Shown in pieces: positions 6,832-12,646 of a stretch of 12,646 nt of DNA. Origin of the DNA: an uncultured Gammaproteobacteria bacterium (GTDB taxonomy: Bacteria > Pseudomonadota > Gammaproteobacteria > Arenicellales > Poriferihabitantaceae); contig CALIFM010000189.1 in assembly GCA_938021685.1 (NCBI GenBank), positions 1-12,646 of the forward strand. The letters are read 5' to 3'. Each line of letters starts with the position of its first letter. The first letter of the stretch is position 1. Position numbers and translations under genes: made by a program. Below the pieces are notes generated by a model. It was not told where the DNA came from, did not search any database, and saw only the letters and a list, made by a program, of their open reading frames with translations.

Positions 6832-8148
6832 ATGCCTCTTGCACATAGAAACTGGGTGCCCGCGCAAAGCGAACACCGCGTACAGGCGATTGCGAAAAAC
6901 ACTGCATTACAATCTTCAAGCGCGCTTGCTGATAAAATAAATACACTGGCCAAGCGCAACCAGCAAATTCACGAGCAAGACTGCTTTAACCTAAACCCTG
7001 CCACCAATGTGATGAACCCCAAGGAAGAAGCTTTGCTAGCTACAGGGTTAGGATCTCGCCCATCACTGGGTTATCCGGGTGACAAGTATGAAATGGGCCT
7101 TGAAGCGATTGAAGAAATCGAGGTGATTGCCGCTGAACTATGTGCAGAAGTGTTTAATGCTCAATTTGCAGAAATCCGCGTGCCCTCCGGCGCAATTGCT
7201 AATCTCTATGGCTTTATGGCCACTTGCAAACCCGGCGACACCATCATTGCACCGCCTGCGTCTATCGGCGGCCATGTCACCCACCATCTCGACGGCTGCG
7301 CAGGGCTCTACGGCTTGAACATCGTCGAAGCACCCGTTAATGCCGACGGCTACACCGTCGACCTTGATGGCTTGCGCAAGCTGGCTAAAACCGAAAGGCC
7401 CAAATTAATTACTCTTGGTGCCAGCCTTAACTTATTTGAACATCCAGTTGCACAGGTACGCGCCATCGTCGATGAAGTCGGTGCAAAGCTCATGTTTGAT
7501 GCTGCTCACCAATGCGGCATTATCGCAGGCGGCGCATGGCTAAACCCGCTGGACGAAGGTGCACACTTTATGACGATGAGCACTTATAAAAGCCTTGGTG
7601 GGCCTGCTGGTGGTTTAATCGTCTCAAATGACGCTGACATCGTTGAGCGCCTTGATGCCATCGCTTTTCCAGGCATGACCGCCAATTTCGATGCTGCAAA
7701 ATCAGCCGCATTAGCAGTATCAATGCTAGATTGGCGTGAGCACGGTGCAGCCTACTCCGCTGAGATGATCAAATTGGCACAAAGTTTCGCCAACGCCTTA
7801 GACAAAGAAGGTTTGCCGGTGTTTGCCAAAGCACAAGGTTTTACTCACTCACACCAGTTTGCCATTGAAGCAGCTGAGTTTAGCGGTGGACAAGCTGCAT
7901 CGAAAAAACTGCGTCAAGCAGGTTTCCTAGCCTGCGGTATTGGCCTGCCGATCGAATCCGTTACTGGCGACATGAACGGTTTACGCTTTGGCACGCCTGA
8001 GTTGGTACGCTGGGGTGTTAAGTGCAATCACACTCCTGCCATTGCTACGCTAGTTGCTCGCGCATTACGTTCCAGTAACCCTGAAAGTATTGCCCCAGAA
8101 ACAAAGCAACTAAGACAACAATATAAGCAGCTGCACTTCATTTTATGA
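6832..8148 (+). CDS. Serine hydroxymethyltransferase-like PLP enzyme, divergent active site
   Basis: A 438-residue fold-type I PLP enzyme of the SHMT/GlyA group, cytoplasmic. Aligned by eye to E. coli GlyA it keeps the cofactor residues: S119, H148 (H126), S198 (S175), D223 (D200), H226 (H203), Schiff-base lysine K253 in STYKSLGGPAGG (K229), and the substrate-carboxylate arginine R385 in LRFGTP (R363); spacings match within two residues. It departs where GlyA handles substrate and folate: S35 becomes A57, Y55 becomes P77, E57 becomes L79, Y65 becomes E87, R235 becomes A259. GYPG at 80-83 is retained. True folate-dependent serine/glycine interconversion is therefore doubtful; a folate-independent aldolase or lyase acting on a beta-hydroxy or alpha-substituted amino acid is possible. 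The start is the first ATG after an in-frame stop (6811-6813), with a weak GAGAAAG four bases before it. The substrate is unknown and neighbours give no clear pathway. Confidence 0.85.
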   Translation: MPLAHRNWVPAQSEHRVQAIAKNTALQSSSALADKINTLAKRNQQIHEQDCFNLNPATNVMNPKEEALLATGLGSRPSLGYPGDKYEMGLEAIEEIEVIAAELCAEVFNAQFAEIRVPSGAIANLYGFMATCKPGDTIIAPPASIGGHVTHHLDGCAGLYGLNIVEAPVNADGYTVDLDGLRKLAKTERPKLITLGASLNLFEHPVAQVRAIVDEVGAKLMFDAAHQCGIIAGGAWLNPLDEGAHFMTMSTYKSLGGPAGGLIVSNDADIVERLDAIAFPGMTANFDAAKSAALAVSMLDWREHGAAYSAEMIKLAQSFANALDKEGLPVFAKAQGFTHSHQFAIEAAEFSGGQAASKKLRQAGFLACGIGLPIESVTGDMNGLRFGTPELVRWGVKCNHTPAIATLVARALRSSNPESIAPETKQLRQQYKQLHFIL

Positions 8149-8181
8149 TGTTTTTTAATAAATAAAAGCTAACCGACAGCC

Positions 8182-8209
8182 TTTAAAATTAAACCAGCTT
8201 GAGTATACT
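8182..8209 (+). promoter_or_regulatory. Candidate bactofilin promoter
   Basis: TTTAAA (8182-8187, 4 of 6) and TATACT (8204-8209, 5 of 6) are separated by 16 bases. Transcription would begin near 8216, about 24 bases before the start codon, leaving AAAGG at 8223-8227 inside the leader. The T-run at 8151-8156 just after the previous stop has no convincing stem before it, so I do not call a terminator there. Confidence 0.45.
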
Positions 8210-8239
8210 AACAAGTCGAACCAAAGGTAACGATCAACA

Positions 8240-8638
8240 ATGAAAAAAGCTATTAGCAGCCCAACAGAAACCAGCATTATCGCTAAAGAAACTACGATCA
8301 AAGGTGACATCGACTTTGTAGGTAACTTAGTAGTTGAAGGCACGATTGAAAGCCAAGTACGTGGCTCAGAATTAACTGTGCAGCAAAGCGGCAAAGTAAT
8401 AGGTGCAGTAAATGTAGATTTGCTTAATTGCCACGGCACTATCGAAGGTGACGTTCATACTAAGCACTTAACCATGTTTGGCACCGCCGTCATCACTGGC
8501 AAGGTGCACACTAGCGTGCTAGAGACAGCTGCAGGTTCTATGATCAATGGTCACATCACGATGAAGCCGAAAAATGCACCTGCCGCCATTCCAAACTTAA
8601 GCGATCAGGCCCAGAAAAAGAAAGCACAAAAAGCGTAA
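8240..8638 (+). CDS. Bactofilin (polymer-forming cytoskeletal protein)
   Basis: A 132-residue bactofilin, a protein that self-assembles without nucleotide into membrane-associated filaments and, in studied species, positions cell-wall enzymes or shapes cells. The core at about residues 14-108 shows the repeating short-strand pattern of the right-handed beta-helix, with the family signatures IKGDIDFVGNLVVEGTIE near the start, TVQQSGKVIGAV in the middle, and IEGDVHTKHLTMFGTAVITG further on. The tail is short and rich in lysine and alanine (residues 110-132). There is no transmembrane helix; membrane contact, if any, would come through the N-terminal residues. AAAGG at 8223-8227 lies 12 bases from the ATG, a long but tolerable spacing. 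Many bactofilins sit beside an M23 peptidase gene; this one does not. The role here cannot be told from context. Confidence 0.92.
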   Translation: MKKAISSPTETSIIAKETTIKGDIDFVGNLVVEGTIESQVRGSELTVQQSGKVIGAVNVDLLNCHGTIEGDVHTKHLTMFGTAVITGKVHTSVLETAAGSMINGHITMKPKNAPAAIPNLSDQAQKKKAQKA

Positions 8639-8650
8639 GCTTTACGTTTT
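8630..8650 (+). terminator. Possible weak terminator overlapping the bactofilin stop
   Basis: CGTAA (8634-8638) pairs with TTACG (8642-8646) around a GCT loop, and the stem extends outward by a G-T wobble and three A-T pairs to TTTT at 8647-8650. The TAA stop codon forms part of the stem. A-rich left and T-rich right arms resemble an intrinsic terminator, but the GC core is only two pairs and the T-run is interrupted at 8651. Confidence 0.35.
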
Positions 8651-8672
8651 GATTCGCCAAATTTGCTATTCG

Positions 8673-8691
8673 TTTGCAGCTGGCCTGCAAA
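8673..8691 (+). other. Hairpin in the glnS leader
   Basis: TTTGCAG (8673-8679) pairs perfectly with CTGCAAA (8685-8691) around a CTGGC loop. GCAGC (8676-8680) can alternatively pair with GCTGC (8694-8698). It ends 38 bases before the glnS ATG and has no T-tract. It may end the bactofilin message or be a structured leader for glnS; I saw no good -35/-10 pair for glnS in 8639-8729. Confidence 0.35.
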
Positions 8692-8729
8692 AGGCTGCCT
8701 CTTACTACGATGTAGATAAACTTACTTAG

Positions 8730-10418
8730 ATGAGCAAAAAAAACTCTGCGGGCAAGACTCCGGTTAATTTTATTCGGCAGATCATTCAAAATGACCTAGA
8801 TACAGATAAACACGACCACATCATCACCCGCTTTCCACCGGAGCCAAACGGATACCTACACATTGGCCATGCCAAGTCTATCTGTCTAAATTTTGGTGTC
8901 GCCGGTGATTTTTCTGGTCAGTGTAACCTGCGGTTTGATGATACTAACCCAGAAAAAGAAGACGAAGAGTACGTCACTTCGATTCAAGAAGACGTTAAAT
9001 GGTTGGGTTTTGACTGGGGTGACCACATTTATTACTCATCGGATTATTTCGAGCAATTATTCAACTTCGCTAATGAGCTGATCGACAAAGGCTTGGCCTA
9101 CGTTGACAGCCAGGACGCCGAAACTATGCGCGAAAACCGCGGTACGCTCACTGAGCCCGGTATCGACAGCCCATACCGCAGTCGCAGTCCACAAGAAAAC
9201 AGTCAATTATTTGCCCAGATGCGTGCTGGCGAATTTGAAAATGGCAAGCATGTGCTGCGCGCCAAAATCGACATGGCTTCACCCAACATCAACCTGCGCG
9301 ACCCTGTGCTATACCGCATTCGCCACGTACCACACCAACGCAGCGGTGATGAGTGGTGCATCTATCCTTTGTACGATTACACCCACTGTATCTCGGATGC
9401 TTTGGAAGGCGTCACCCACTCCTTATGCACTCTGGAGTTTGAAGACCATCGCCCCTTATACGACTGGGTACTAGATAACATCAGCATCCCCTCTCATCCT
9501 CGACAAATTGAGTTTTCGCGTTTGAACCTTGACTACACCGTGATGAGCAAGCGCCTGTTGACCCAACTAGTAGAGCAAAATCACGTGGATGGCTGGAATG
9601 ACCCGCGCATGCCCACGATTTCAGGCTTAAAGCGCCGTGGCTATACACCTGCCTCCATCCGTGAATTTGCTAATCGCGTAGGCGTCACTAAGAAAACCAA
9701 TATCGTGGAATATTCATCACTGGAAAGTTGCATCCGCGACGAGCTAGACCCCACTGCGCCGCGCGCAATGGCCGTCATTGACCCGATAAAAGTCACCCTC
9801 ACCAATTACCCAAAAGGCGAACTGGAAACCTTAACCGTACGCAACCACCCCAAAGACGAAACAATGGGCACGCGCGAGCTCAGCTTTGGTGAGCATTTGT
9901 ACATTGAGCGTGATGACTTCATGCTAGACCCGCCGAAAGAATTCTTCCGCTTAAGCCCTGGCGGTCGGGTACGGCTGCGCAATGCTTATGTAATTACCTG
10001 CGATGAAGTAATCTATGATGACGCGGGCGAGCCGACTGAGCTGCTGTGCAGTTACTCACTCGAAACCAAAGGTGGCAAGCCACCTGCTGATGGCCAAAAA
10101 GTGAAAGCCATCATTCACTGGGTGAGCGCTGAAACCGCGATCGACGGCGAGGTGCGCTTGTATGACCGCTTGTTTAGCGAACCCAACCCATTGGCAAATA
10201 AAGATCAAGACTTCACTGCCAGCCTCAATCCAAATTCACTAGTGCGCTTGCAAAACAGCAAACTAGAACCCAGTTTAATGGATGTAGATGCTGAGCAACG
10301 CTTTCAATTTGAACGCTTGGGTTACTTTATGCTGGATTCAAAAGACCATCAAGCAAGCAAGCCAGTGTTTAATCGTATCGTCACCCTGCGTGATGCTTGG
10401 GCGAAAATCAACAAGTAG
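8730..10418 (+). CDS. glnS: Glutaminyl-tRNA synthetase
   Basis: Charges tRNA-Gln with glutamine using ATP, in the cytoplasm. The protein has 562 residues against 554 in E. coli. It is a class I synthetase: PPEPNGYLHIGHAKS at 36-50 carries the HIGH signature (44-47), FDDTNPEKEDEEY follows in the amino-acid and ATP site region, and VMSKRLL at 271-277 is the KMSKS-equivalent loop. The anticodon-binding beta-barrels occupy about 340-550 (from AVIDPIKVTLTNYPKGELE onward). The QNDL and FPPEPNGYLHIGHAK pattern distinguishes GlnRS from GluRS. The start is fixed by an in-frame TAG directly before the ATG; no Shine-Dalgarno sequence is visible. sohB follows after 51 bases with no clear terminator or strong promoter, so cotranscription is likely. 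The presence of GlnRS rather than only the GatCAB route suits Gammaproteobacteria. Confidence 0.97.
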   Translation: MSKKNSAGKTPVNFIRQIIQNDLDTDKHDHIITRFPPEPNGYLHIGHAKSICLNFGVAGDFSGQCNLRFDDTNPEKEDEEYVTSIQEDVKWLGFDWGDHIYYSSDYFEQLFNFANELIDKGLAYVDSQDAETMRENRGTLTEPGIDSPYRSRSPQENSQLFAQMRAGEFENGKHVLRAKIDMASPNINLRDPVLYRIRHVPHQRSGDEWCIYPLYDYTHCISDALEGVTHSLCTLEFEDHRPLYDWVLDNISIPSHPRQIEFSRLNLDYTVMSKRLLTQLVEQNHVDGWNDPRMPTISGLKRRGYTPASIREFANRVGVTKKTNIVEYSSLESCIRDELDPTAPRAMAVIDPIKVTLTNYPKGELETLTVRNHPKDETMGTRELSFGEHLYIERDDFMLDPPKEFFRLSPGGRVRLRNAYVITCDEVIYDDAGEPTELLCSYSLETKGGKPPADGQKVKAIIHWVSAETAIDGEVRLYDRLFSEPNPLANKDQDFTASLNPNSLVRLQNSKLEPSLMDVDAEQRFQFERLGYFMLDSKDHQASKPVFNRIVTLRDAWAKINK

Positions 10419-10469
10419 CCACGCCTCGGCAGGGCCACCTTATATATCTGACGCAATCAGCTTCTACTT

Positions 10470-11567
10470 ATGACACAATTTTTTGCAGCATACGGCTTGT
10501 TTTTACTCAAGGCCATCACGGTGGTGATCGCAATTTTAGCCACGGTGGGCGGCGCCATGGCGTTATCAATGCGCAACAATCGCAGTGGCAGCGCCAGCGC
10601 ACGCGGCGAACGCCTTGAAATTACCAGCATGAATGAAACCTACACCTCCATGCATGATGCATTGCAAGATGCATTACTTAGCCCTGCACAGCTTAAAGTA
10701 CAGAACAAGCTAAAAGCCAAAGAAGAAAAGGCCAAGGCTAAAGAAGAAAAAAAACAAGCCAAACGCAACAAACCTAAAGATACTGACAGCAAGACCGAGG
10801 CTGACGATTATAAAAAACGCTTGTACGTACTGGATTTTGACGGCGACATTAAAGCCTCAGCGGTCGATGCCTTACGTCAAGAAATCACAGCCGTGCTTAC
10901 CATGGCTAACGAAAAAGATGAGATTTTAGTGCGCGTAGAAAGCGGTGGCGGTGAAGTACATTCTTACGGCTTGGCTGCTTCACAGTTGCAACGCATTCGT
11001 GACAAGGAAATTCCACTGACTATTGCGGTCGACAAAGTGGCAGCCAGTGGCGGCTACTTAATGGCCTGCGTGGGCGATAAGATTCTCGCCGCACCGTTTG
11101 CGATTCTAGGGTCAATTGGCGTAATCGCGCAGATTCCTAACTTACATAAAGTATTGAAGAAGAACGATATCGACATCGAGCAACTGACGGCTGGCGAATA
11201 CAAGCGTACTTTAACTTTACTCGGCGAAAACACCGACAAAGCTCGCACTAAAATGCAAGAAGAGCTAGAGGAAGTGCATCAGCTATTCAAGAACTTTGTA
11301 CTAGAGCGTCGCCCACAATTAGACGTAAAAGAAGTGGCGACTGGCGAGCATTGGCTAGGCAGTCGTGCGCTCGAATTGAAATTGGTAGATGAATTAGTGA
11401 CTAGCGACGATTACATCATGGCGCAGCGCGACAATAGCGACATTATTGAAGTAGCGATTAAGCAGCGTCGCAGCCTGATGGAAAAAGTAACGGGTCGCTT
11501 TGCCAGTGTGTTGGCACGGTTTGGCGTAGAGCCGACTTCCAATCAGCCGTACCCTAAATACCTATAA
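10470..11567 (+). CDS. sohB: Inner-membrane serine peptidase SohB
   Basis: A SppA/S49-family peptidase of 365 residues (E. coli SohB is about 349). An N-terminal membrane helix at about residues 5-33 anchors it in the inner membrane. A lysine- and glutamate-rich stretch at about 74-104, probably helical or coiled, leads into the protease domain at about 117-330. The catalytic Ser-Lys dyad is visible: S193 in VAASGGYLMAC and K245 in GEYKRTLT, 52 residues apart as expected for this family. EILVRVESGGGEVH (151-164) is the typical ClpP-like core strand and oxyanion region. In E. coli SohB is a multicopy suppressor of htrA/degP loss; the natural substrate is poorly known. There is no Shine-Dalgarno sequence before the ATG. 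The gene sits downstream of glnS and converges on erpA with only two bases between stop codons. Confidence 0.95.
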   Translation: MTQFFAAYGLFLLKAITVVIAILATVGGAMALSMRNNRSGSASARGERLEITSMNETYTSMHDALQDALLSPAQLKVQNKLKAKEEKAKAKEEKKQAKRNKPKDTDSKTEADDYKKRLYVLDFDGDIKASAVDALRQEITAVLTMANEKDEILVRVESGGGEVHSYGLAASQLQRIRDKEIPLTIAVDKVAASGGYLMACVGDKILAAPFAILGSIGVIAQIPNLHKVLKKNDIDIEQLTAGEYKRTLTLLGENTDKARTKMQEELEEVHQLFKNFVLERRPQLDVKEVATGEHWLGSRALELKLVDELVTSDDYIMAQRDNSDIIEVAIKQRRSLMEKVTGRFASVLARFGVEPTSNQPYPKYL

Positions 11568-11569
11568 AT

Positions 11570-11905
11570 CTAAATCGAGAATGACGAGCCACAGCCGCAA
11601 GTAGTGGCTGCATTAGGATTGTTGACGATAAAACGGCTGCCTTGCAAGTCGTCTTTAAAGTCCACTTCGGCATCTTCAAGGTATTGCATGCTCAGTGGGT
11701 CCACCAACACACTCACACCGCCGTGGTCTAGCACGATGTCATCTTCCAAAGCTTCTTCGTCCAACTGAAAGCCGTATTGAAACCCAGAACAGCCGCCACC
11801 TTGGATATAAACTCTAAACTTCAGGTTATCTTGCTGCTTGTTGGCGATCAGCTCGTTGATACGACCAATGGCGCTGTCGCTGACGGTAAAGGTGTCGATG
11901 CTCAT
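11570..11905 (-). CDS. erpA: A-type iron-sulfur carrier protein ErpA
   Basis: A 111-residue cytoplasmic A-type carrier that receives Fe-S clusters from the assembly scaffold and delivers them to apo-proteins; in E. coli it is essential for isoprenoid synthesis through IspG/IspH. The three cluster-binding cysteines are C39 (IQGGGCSGFQYGF), C103 and C105 (TTCGCGSSFSI at the C-terminus). The length and the CGCGSSFS ending match ErpA (114 residues in E. coli) better than IscA or SufA, and there are no isc or suf neighbours, as usual for erpA. A good promoter lies upstream; the start codon lacks a Shine-Dalgarno sequence. No IscR-type site was recognised. It is divergent from icd and ends two bases from the sohB stop. 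Confidence 0.95.
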   Translation of the reverse strand: MSIDTFTVSDSAIGRINELIANKQQDNLKFRVYIQGGGCSGFQYGFQLDEEALEDDIVLDHGGVSVLVDPLSMQYLEDAEVDFKDDLQGSRFIVNNPNAATTCGCGSSFSI

Positions 11906-11935
11906 AATGTTTGCAAAAATAATGCGATTTAATTA

Positions 11936-11964
11936 ATTATCGGGGCTAAGCGGTTGCAATTCAA
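11936..11964 (-). promoter_or_regulatory. Candidate erpA promoter
   Basis: On the minus strand TTGAAT (11964-11959, 4 of 6) and GATAAT (11941-11936, 5 of 6) are exactly 17 bases apart. Transcription would begin near 11929, leaving a leader of about 24 bases before the ATG. This is the best-matched two-box promoter in the window. Confidence 0.55.
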
Positions 11965-12025
11965 TTACCTTGTGCAAATAGTTTTCGCCTACAACCAAGG
12001 CACAAATAAACTTAAGCACTTGCTC

Positions 12026-12050
12026 TGGTATAATATTGCCCTTATATAAT
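12026..12050 (+). promoter_or_regulatory. Tandem icd promoter -10 elements
   Basis: Two perfect TATAAT hexamers lie at 12029-12034 and 12045-12050, 16 bases apart. The first is an extended -10 (TGG before TATAAT, TG at 12026-12027) and lacks a good -35, as such promoters can. The second has a poor -35 candidate, TTGCTC at 12020-12025, at a long 19-base spacing. Leaders to the icd ATG would be about 97 and 81 bases. This suggests two start sites or one strong, AT-rich melting region. Confidence 0.55.
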
Positions 12051-12064
12051 AACAACAGGCAACG

Positions 12065-12112
12065 ATGCTAGACCACCTTAATGCAGCGGTCGGCAAACTG
12101 TCCACGATGTAA
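12065..12112 (+). CDS. Possible 15-codon leader ORF upstream of icd
   Basis: An ATG at 12065 opens 15 codons (MLDHLNAAVGKLSTM) ending at TAA 12110-12112, 25 bases before icd. CAGG at 12056-12059 is a possible ribosome-binding site five bases away, better than anything before icd itself. The ORF would lie inside transcripts from either proposed promoter. The peptide has no codon run typical of amino-acid attenuators and no homologue I recognise. It may be real, regulatory, or chance. Confidence 0.25.
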   Translation: MLDHLNAAVGKLSTM

Positions 12113-12137
12113 CATCAACCAAACAATCAAACCTATT

Positions 12138-12646
12138 ATGACATACCAACATATTGAAATCCCAAAGTCAGGTAAAAAAATCACGGTAAAAGACGGTGCA
12201 TTAAACGTACCTGACCAACCCATTTTAGGTTTTGTTGAAGGCGATGGCATTGGTCCAGATATCACCGCTGCTGCCTTGCGAGTGCTAGACACAGCAGTTG
12301 AGAAAGCTTACGGCGGCAAACGCAAGATCAACTGGTGCGAGCTTTATATGGGTGAAAAAGCGGCCAGCGTATATAACGGCGACTATTTCCCAGCGGAAAC
12401 TCTAGAAGCTATCAGTGATTTACACGTGGCGATCAAAGGCCCACTGACCACGCCTATTGGTGGCGGCTTTCGTTCTTTGAACGTGTCGCTGCGCCAAGAA
12501 ATGGACCTATATGCTTGTGTACGTCCAGTTAAATATTTTGATGGCGTGCCTTCTCCATTGAAGCATCCTGAAGATGTCGATGTAGTGATTTTCCGTGAAA
12601 ACACTGAGGACGTATATGCTGGCATTGAGTACGAAGCCGGCACACC
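12138..12646 (+). CDS. icd: NADP-dependent isocitrate dehydrogenase (3' end missing)
   Basis: Oxidatively decarboxylates isocitrate to 2-oxoglutarate in the TCA cycle, reducing NADP; cytoplasmic dimer. Only the first 169 residues are in the window. With the ATG at 12138 the numbering coincides with E. coli Icd: K100, T105, S113 in GGGFRSLNV, N115, R119, R129 and R153, the residues that bind isocitrate. S113 is the site AceK phosphorylates in E. coli to divert carbon into the glyoxylate shunt, so the same control is possible here, though no aceK is in view. The NVPDQPI, EGDGIGPDI, AVEKAYGGKRKI and IFRENTEDVYAGIE segments are diagnostic. An in-frame upstream ATG at 12081 would add 19 residues with no family match, so 12138 is preferred, although no Shine-Dalgarno sequence precedes it. 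The gene is divergent from erpA. Confidence 0.95.
   Translation, partial: MTYQHIEIPKSGKKITVKDGALNVPDQPILGFVEGDGIGPDITAAALRVLDTAVEKAYGGKRKINWCELYMGEKAASVYNGDYFPAETLEAISDLHVAIKGPLTTPIGGGFRSLNVSLRQEMDLYACVRPVKYFDGVPSPLKHPEDVDVVIFRENTEDVYAGIEYEAGT

Noticed and set aside
8131..8156. Terminator after the SHMT-like gene based on the T-run at 8151-8156
   Set aside because: The only nearby symmetry, GCAGCTGC, has no loop and is too far from the T-run to form a terminator stem.
8155..8439. Minus-strand frame with hydrophobic residues across the bactofilin start
   Set aside because: Overlaps the bactofilin and its promoter on the other strand; the apparent hydrophobic stretch is the antisense of the beta-helix codons.
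9103..9474. 123-codon plus-strand frame inside glnS
   Set aside because: Out-of-frame shadow of a clear GlnRS; no recognisable domain or upstream signals.
10419..10469. Separate sohB promoter from TATATA at 10441-10446
   Set aside because: No -35-like sequence at suitable spacing in the GC-rich stretch before it; readthrough from glnS is simpler.
12081..12137. icd N-terminal extension from ATG 12081
   Set aside because: The added 19 residues match no known Icd N-terminus, and numbering from 12138 agrees exactly with E. coli; kept only as an alternative under the leader finding.
12383..12643. Minus-strand frame opposite icd
   Set aside because: Antisense to a region that aligns residue for residue with isocitrate dehydrogenase.
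1..12646. CRISPR array, insertion sequence, tRNA or phage-related content
   Set aside because: No regularly spaced repeats, transposase or integrase frames, terminal inverted repeats or cloverleaf-like segments were found; every long frame is accounted for by a chromosomal gene.

Overview
The window looks like ordinary chromosomal DNA of a gammaproteobacterium. GC content is moderate (roughly mid-40s to 50 percent by eye). The gene set points the same way: an SSS-domain hybrid sensor kinase with a NarL-type regulator next to acetyl-CoA synthetase, a glutaminyl-tRNA synthetase, SohB, an A-type Fe-S carrier of the ErpA type, and an NADP isocitrate dehydrogenase numbered exactly like the E. coli enzyme. 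I cannot fix the order or genus. There are no mobile elements, tRNA or rRNA genes, CRISPR arrays or frameshifted genes. No gene-free stretch exceeds 300 bases; the longest are 11906-12137 and 4567-4780, and both are divergent promoter regions.

Layout. (1) 2-6721 is an acetate-switch locus. A sensor kinase truncated at the left edge (CrbS/MxtR type: sodium:solute symporter-like membrane domain, STAC-like linker, two PAS-like segments, kinase, receiver) converges on its likely partner, a NarL/FixJ regulator (CrbR/ErdR type). Their stop codons overlap by 4 bases. The regulator diverges from acs, acetyl-CoA synthetase, the known main target of this two-component system. (2) 6722-8148 holds tandem hairpins and then a PLP enzyme related to serine hydroxymethyltransferase. 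It keeps the PLP machinery but appears to have lost residues needed for folate-dependent chemistry. (3) 8149-8638 is a small stand-alone bactofilin with its own promoter. (4) 8730-11567 is glnS followed by sohB, probably cotranscribed. (5) 11570-11905 is erpA on the minus strand, converging on sohB with a 2-base gap. (6) 12138 to the right edge is the start of icd, divergent from erpA, behind two perfect TATAAT hexamers and a possible 15-codon leader ORF.

How they fit together. The first five kilobases sense and use acetate: the kinase is thought to respond to a transported or bound carboxylate or metabolic signal, the regulator activates acs, and Acs makes acetyl-CoA. Isocitrate dehydrogenase stands at the TCA/glyoxylate branch point for that acetyl-CoA and keeps the serine that AceK phosphorylates in enterics, although the two loci here are separate transcription units. 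The remaining genes are housekeeping (glnS, erpA, sohB) or structural (bactofilin). The least explained gene is the SHMT-like enzyme at 6832-8148.
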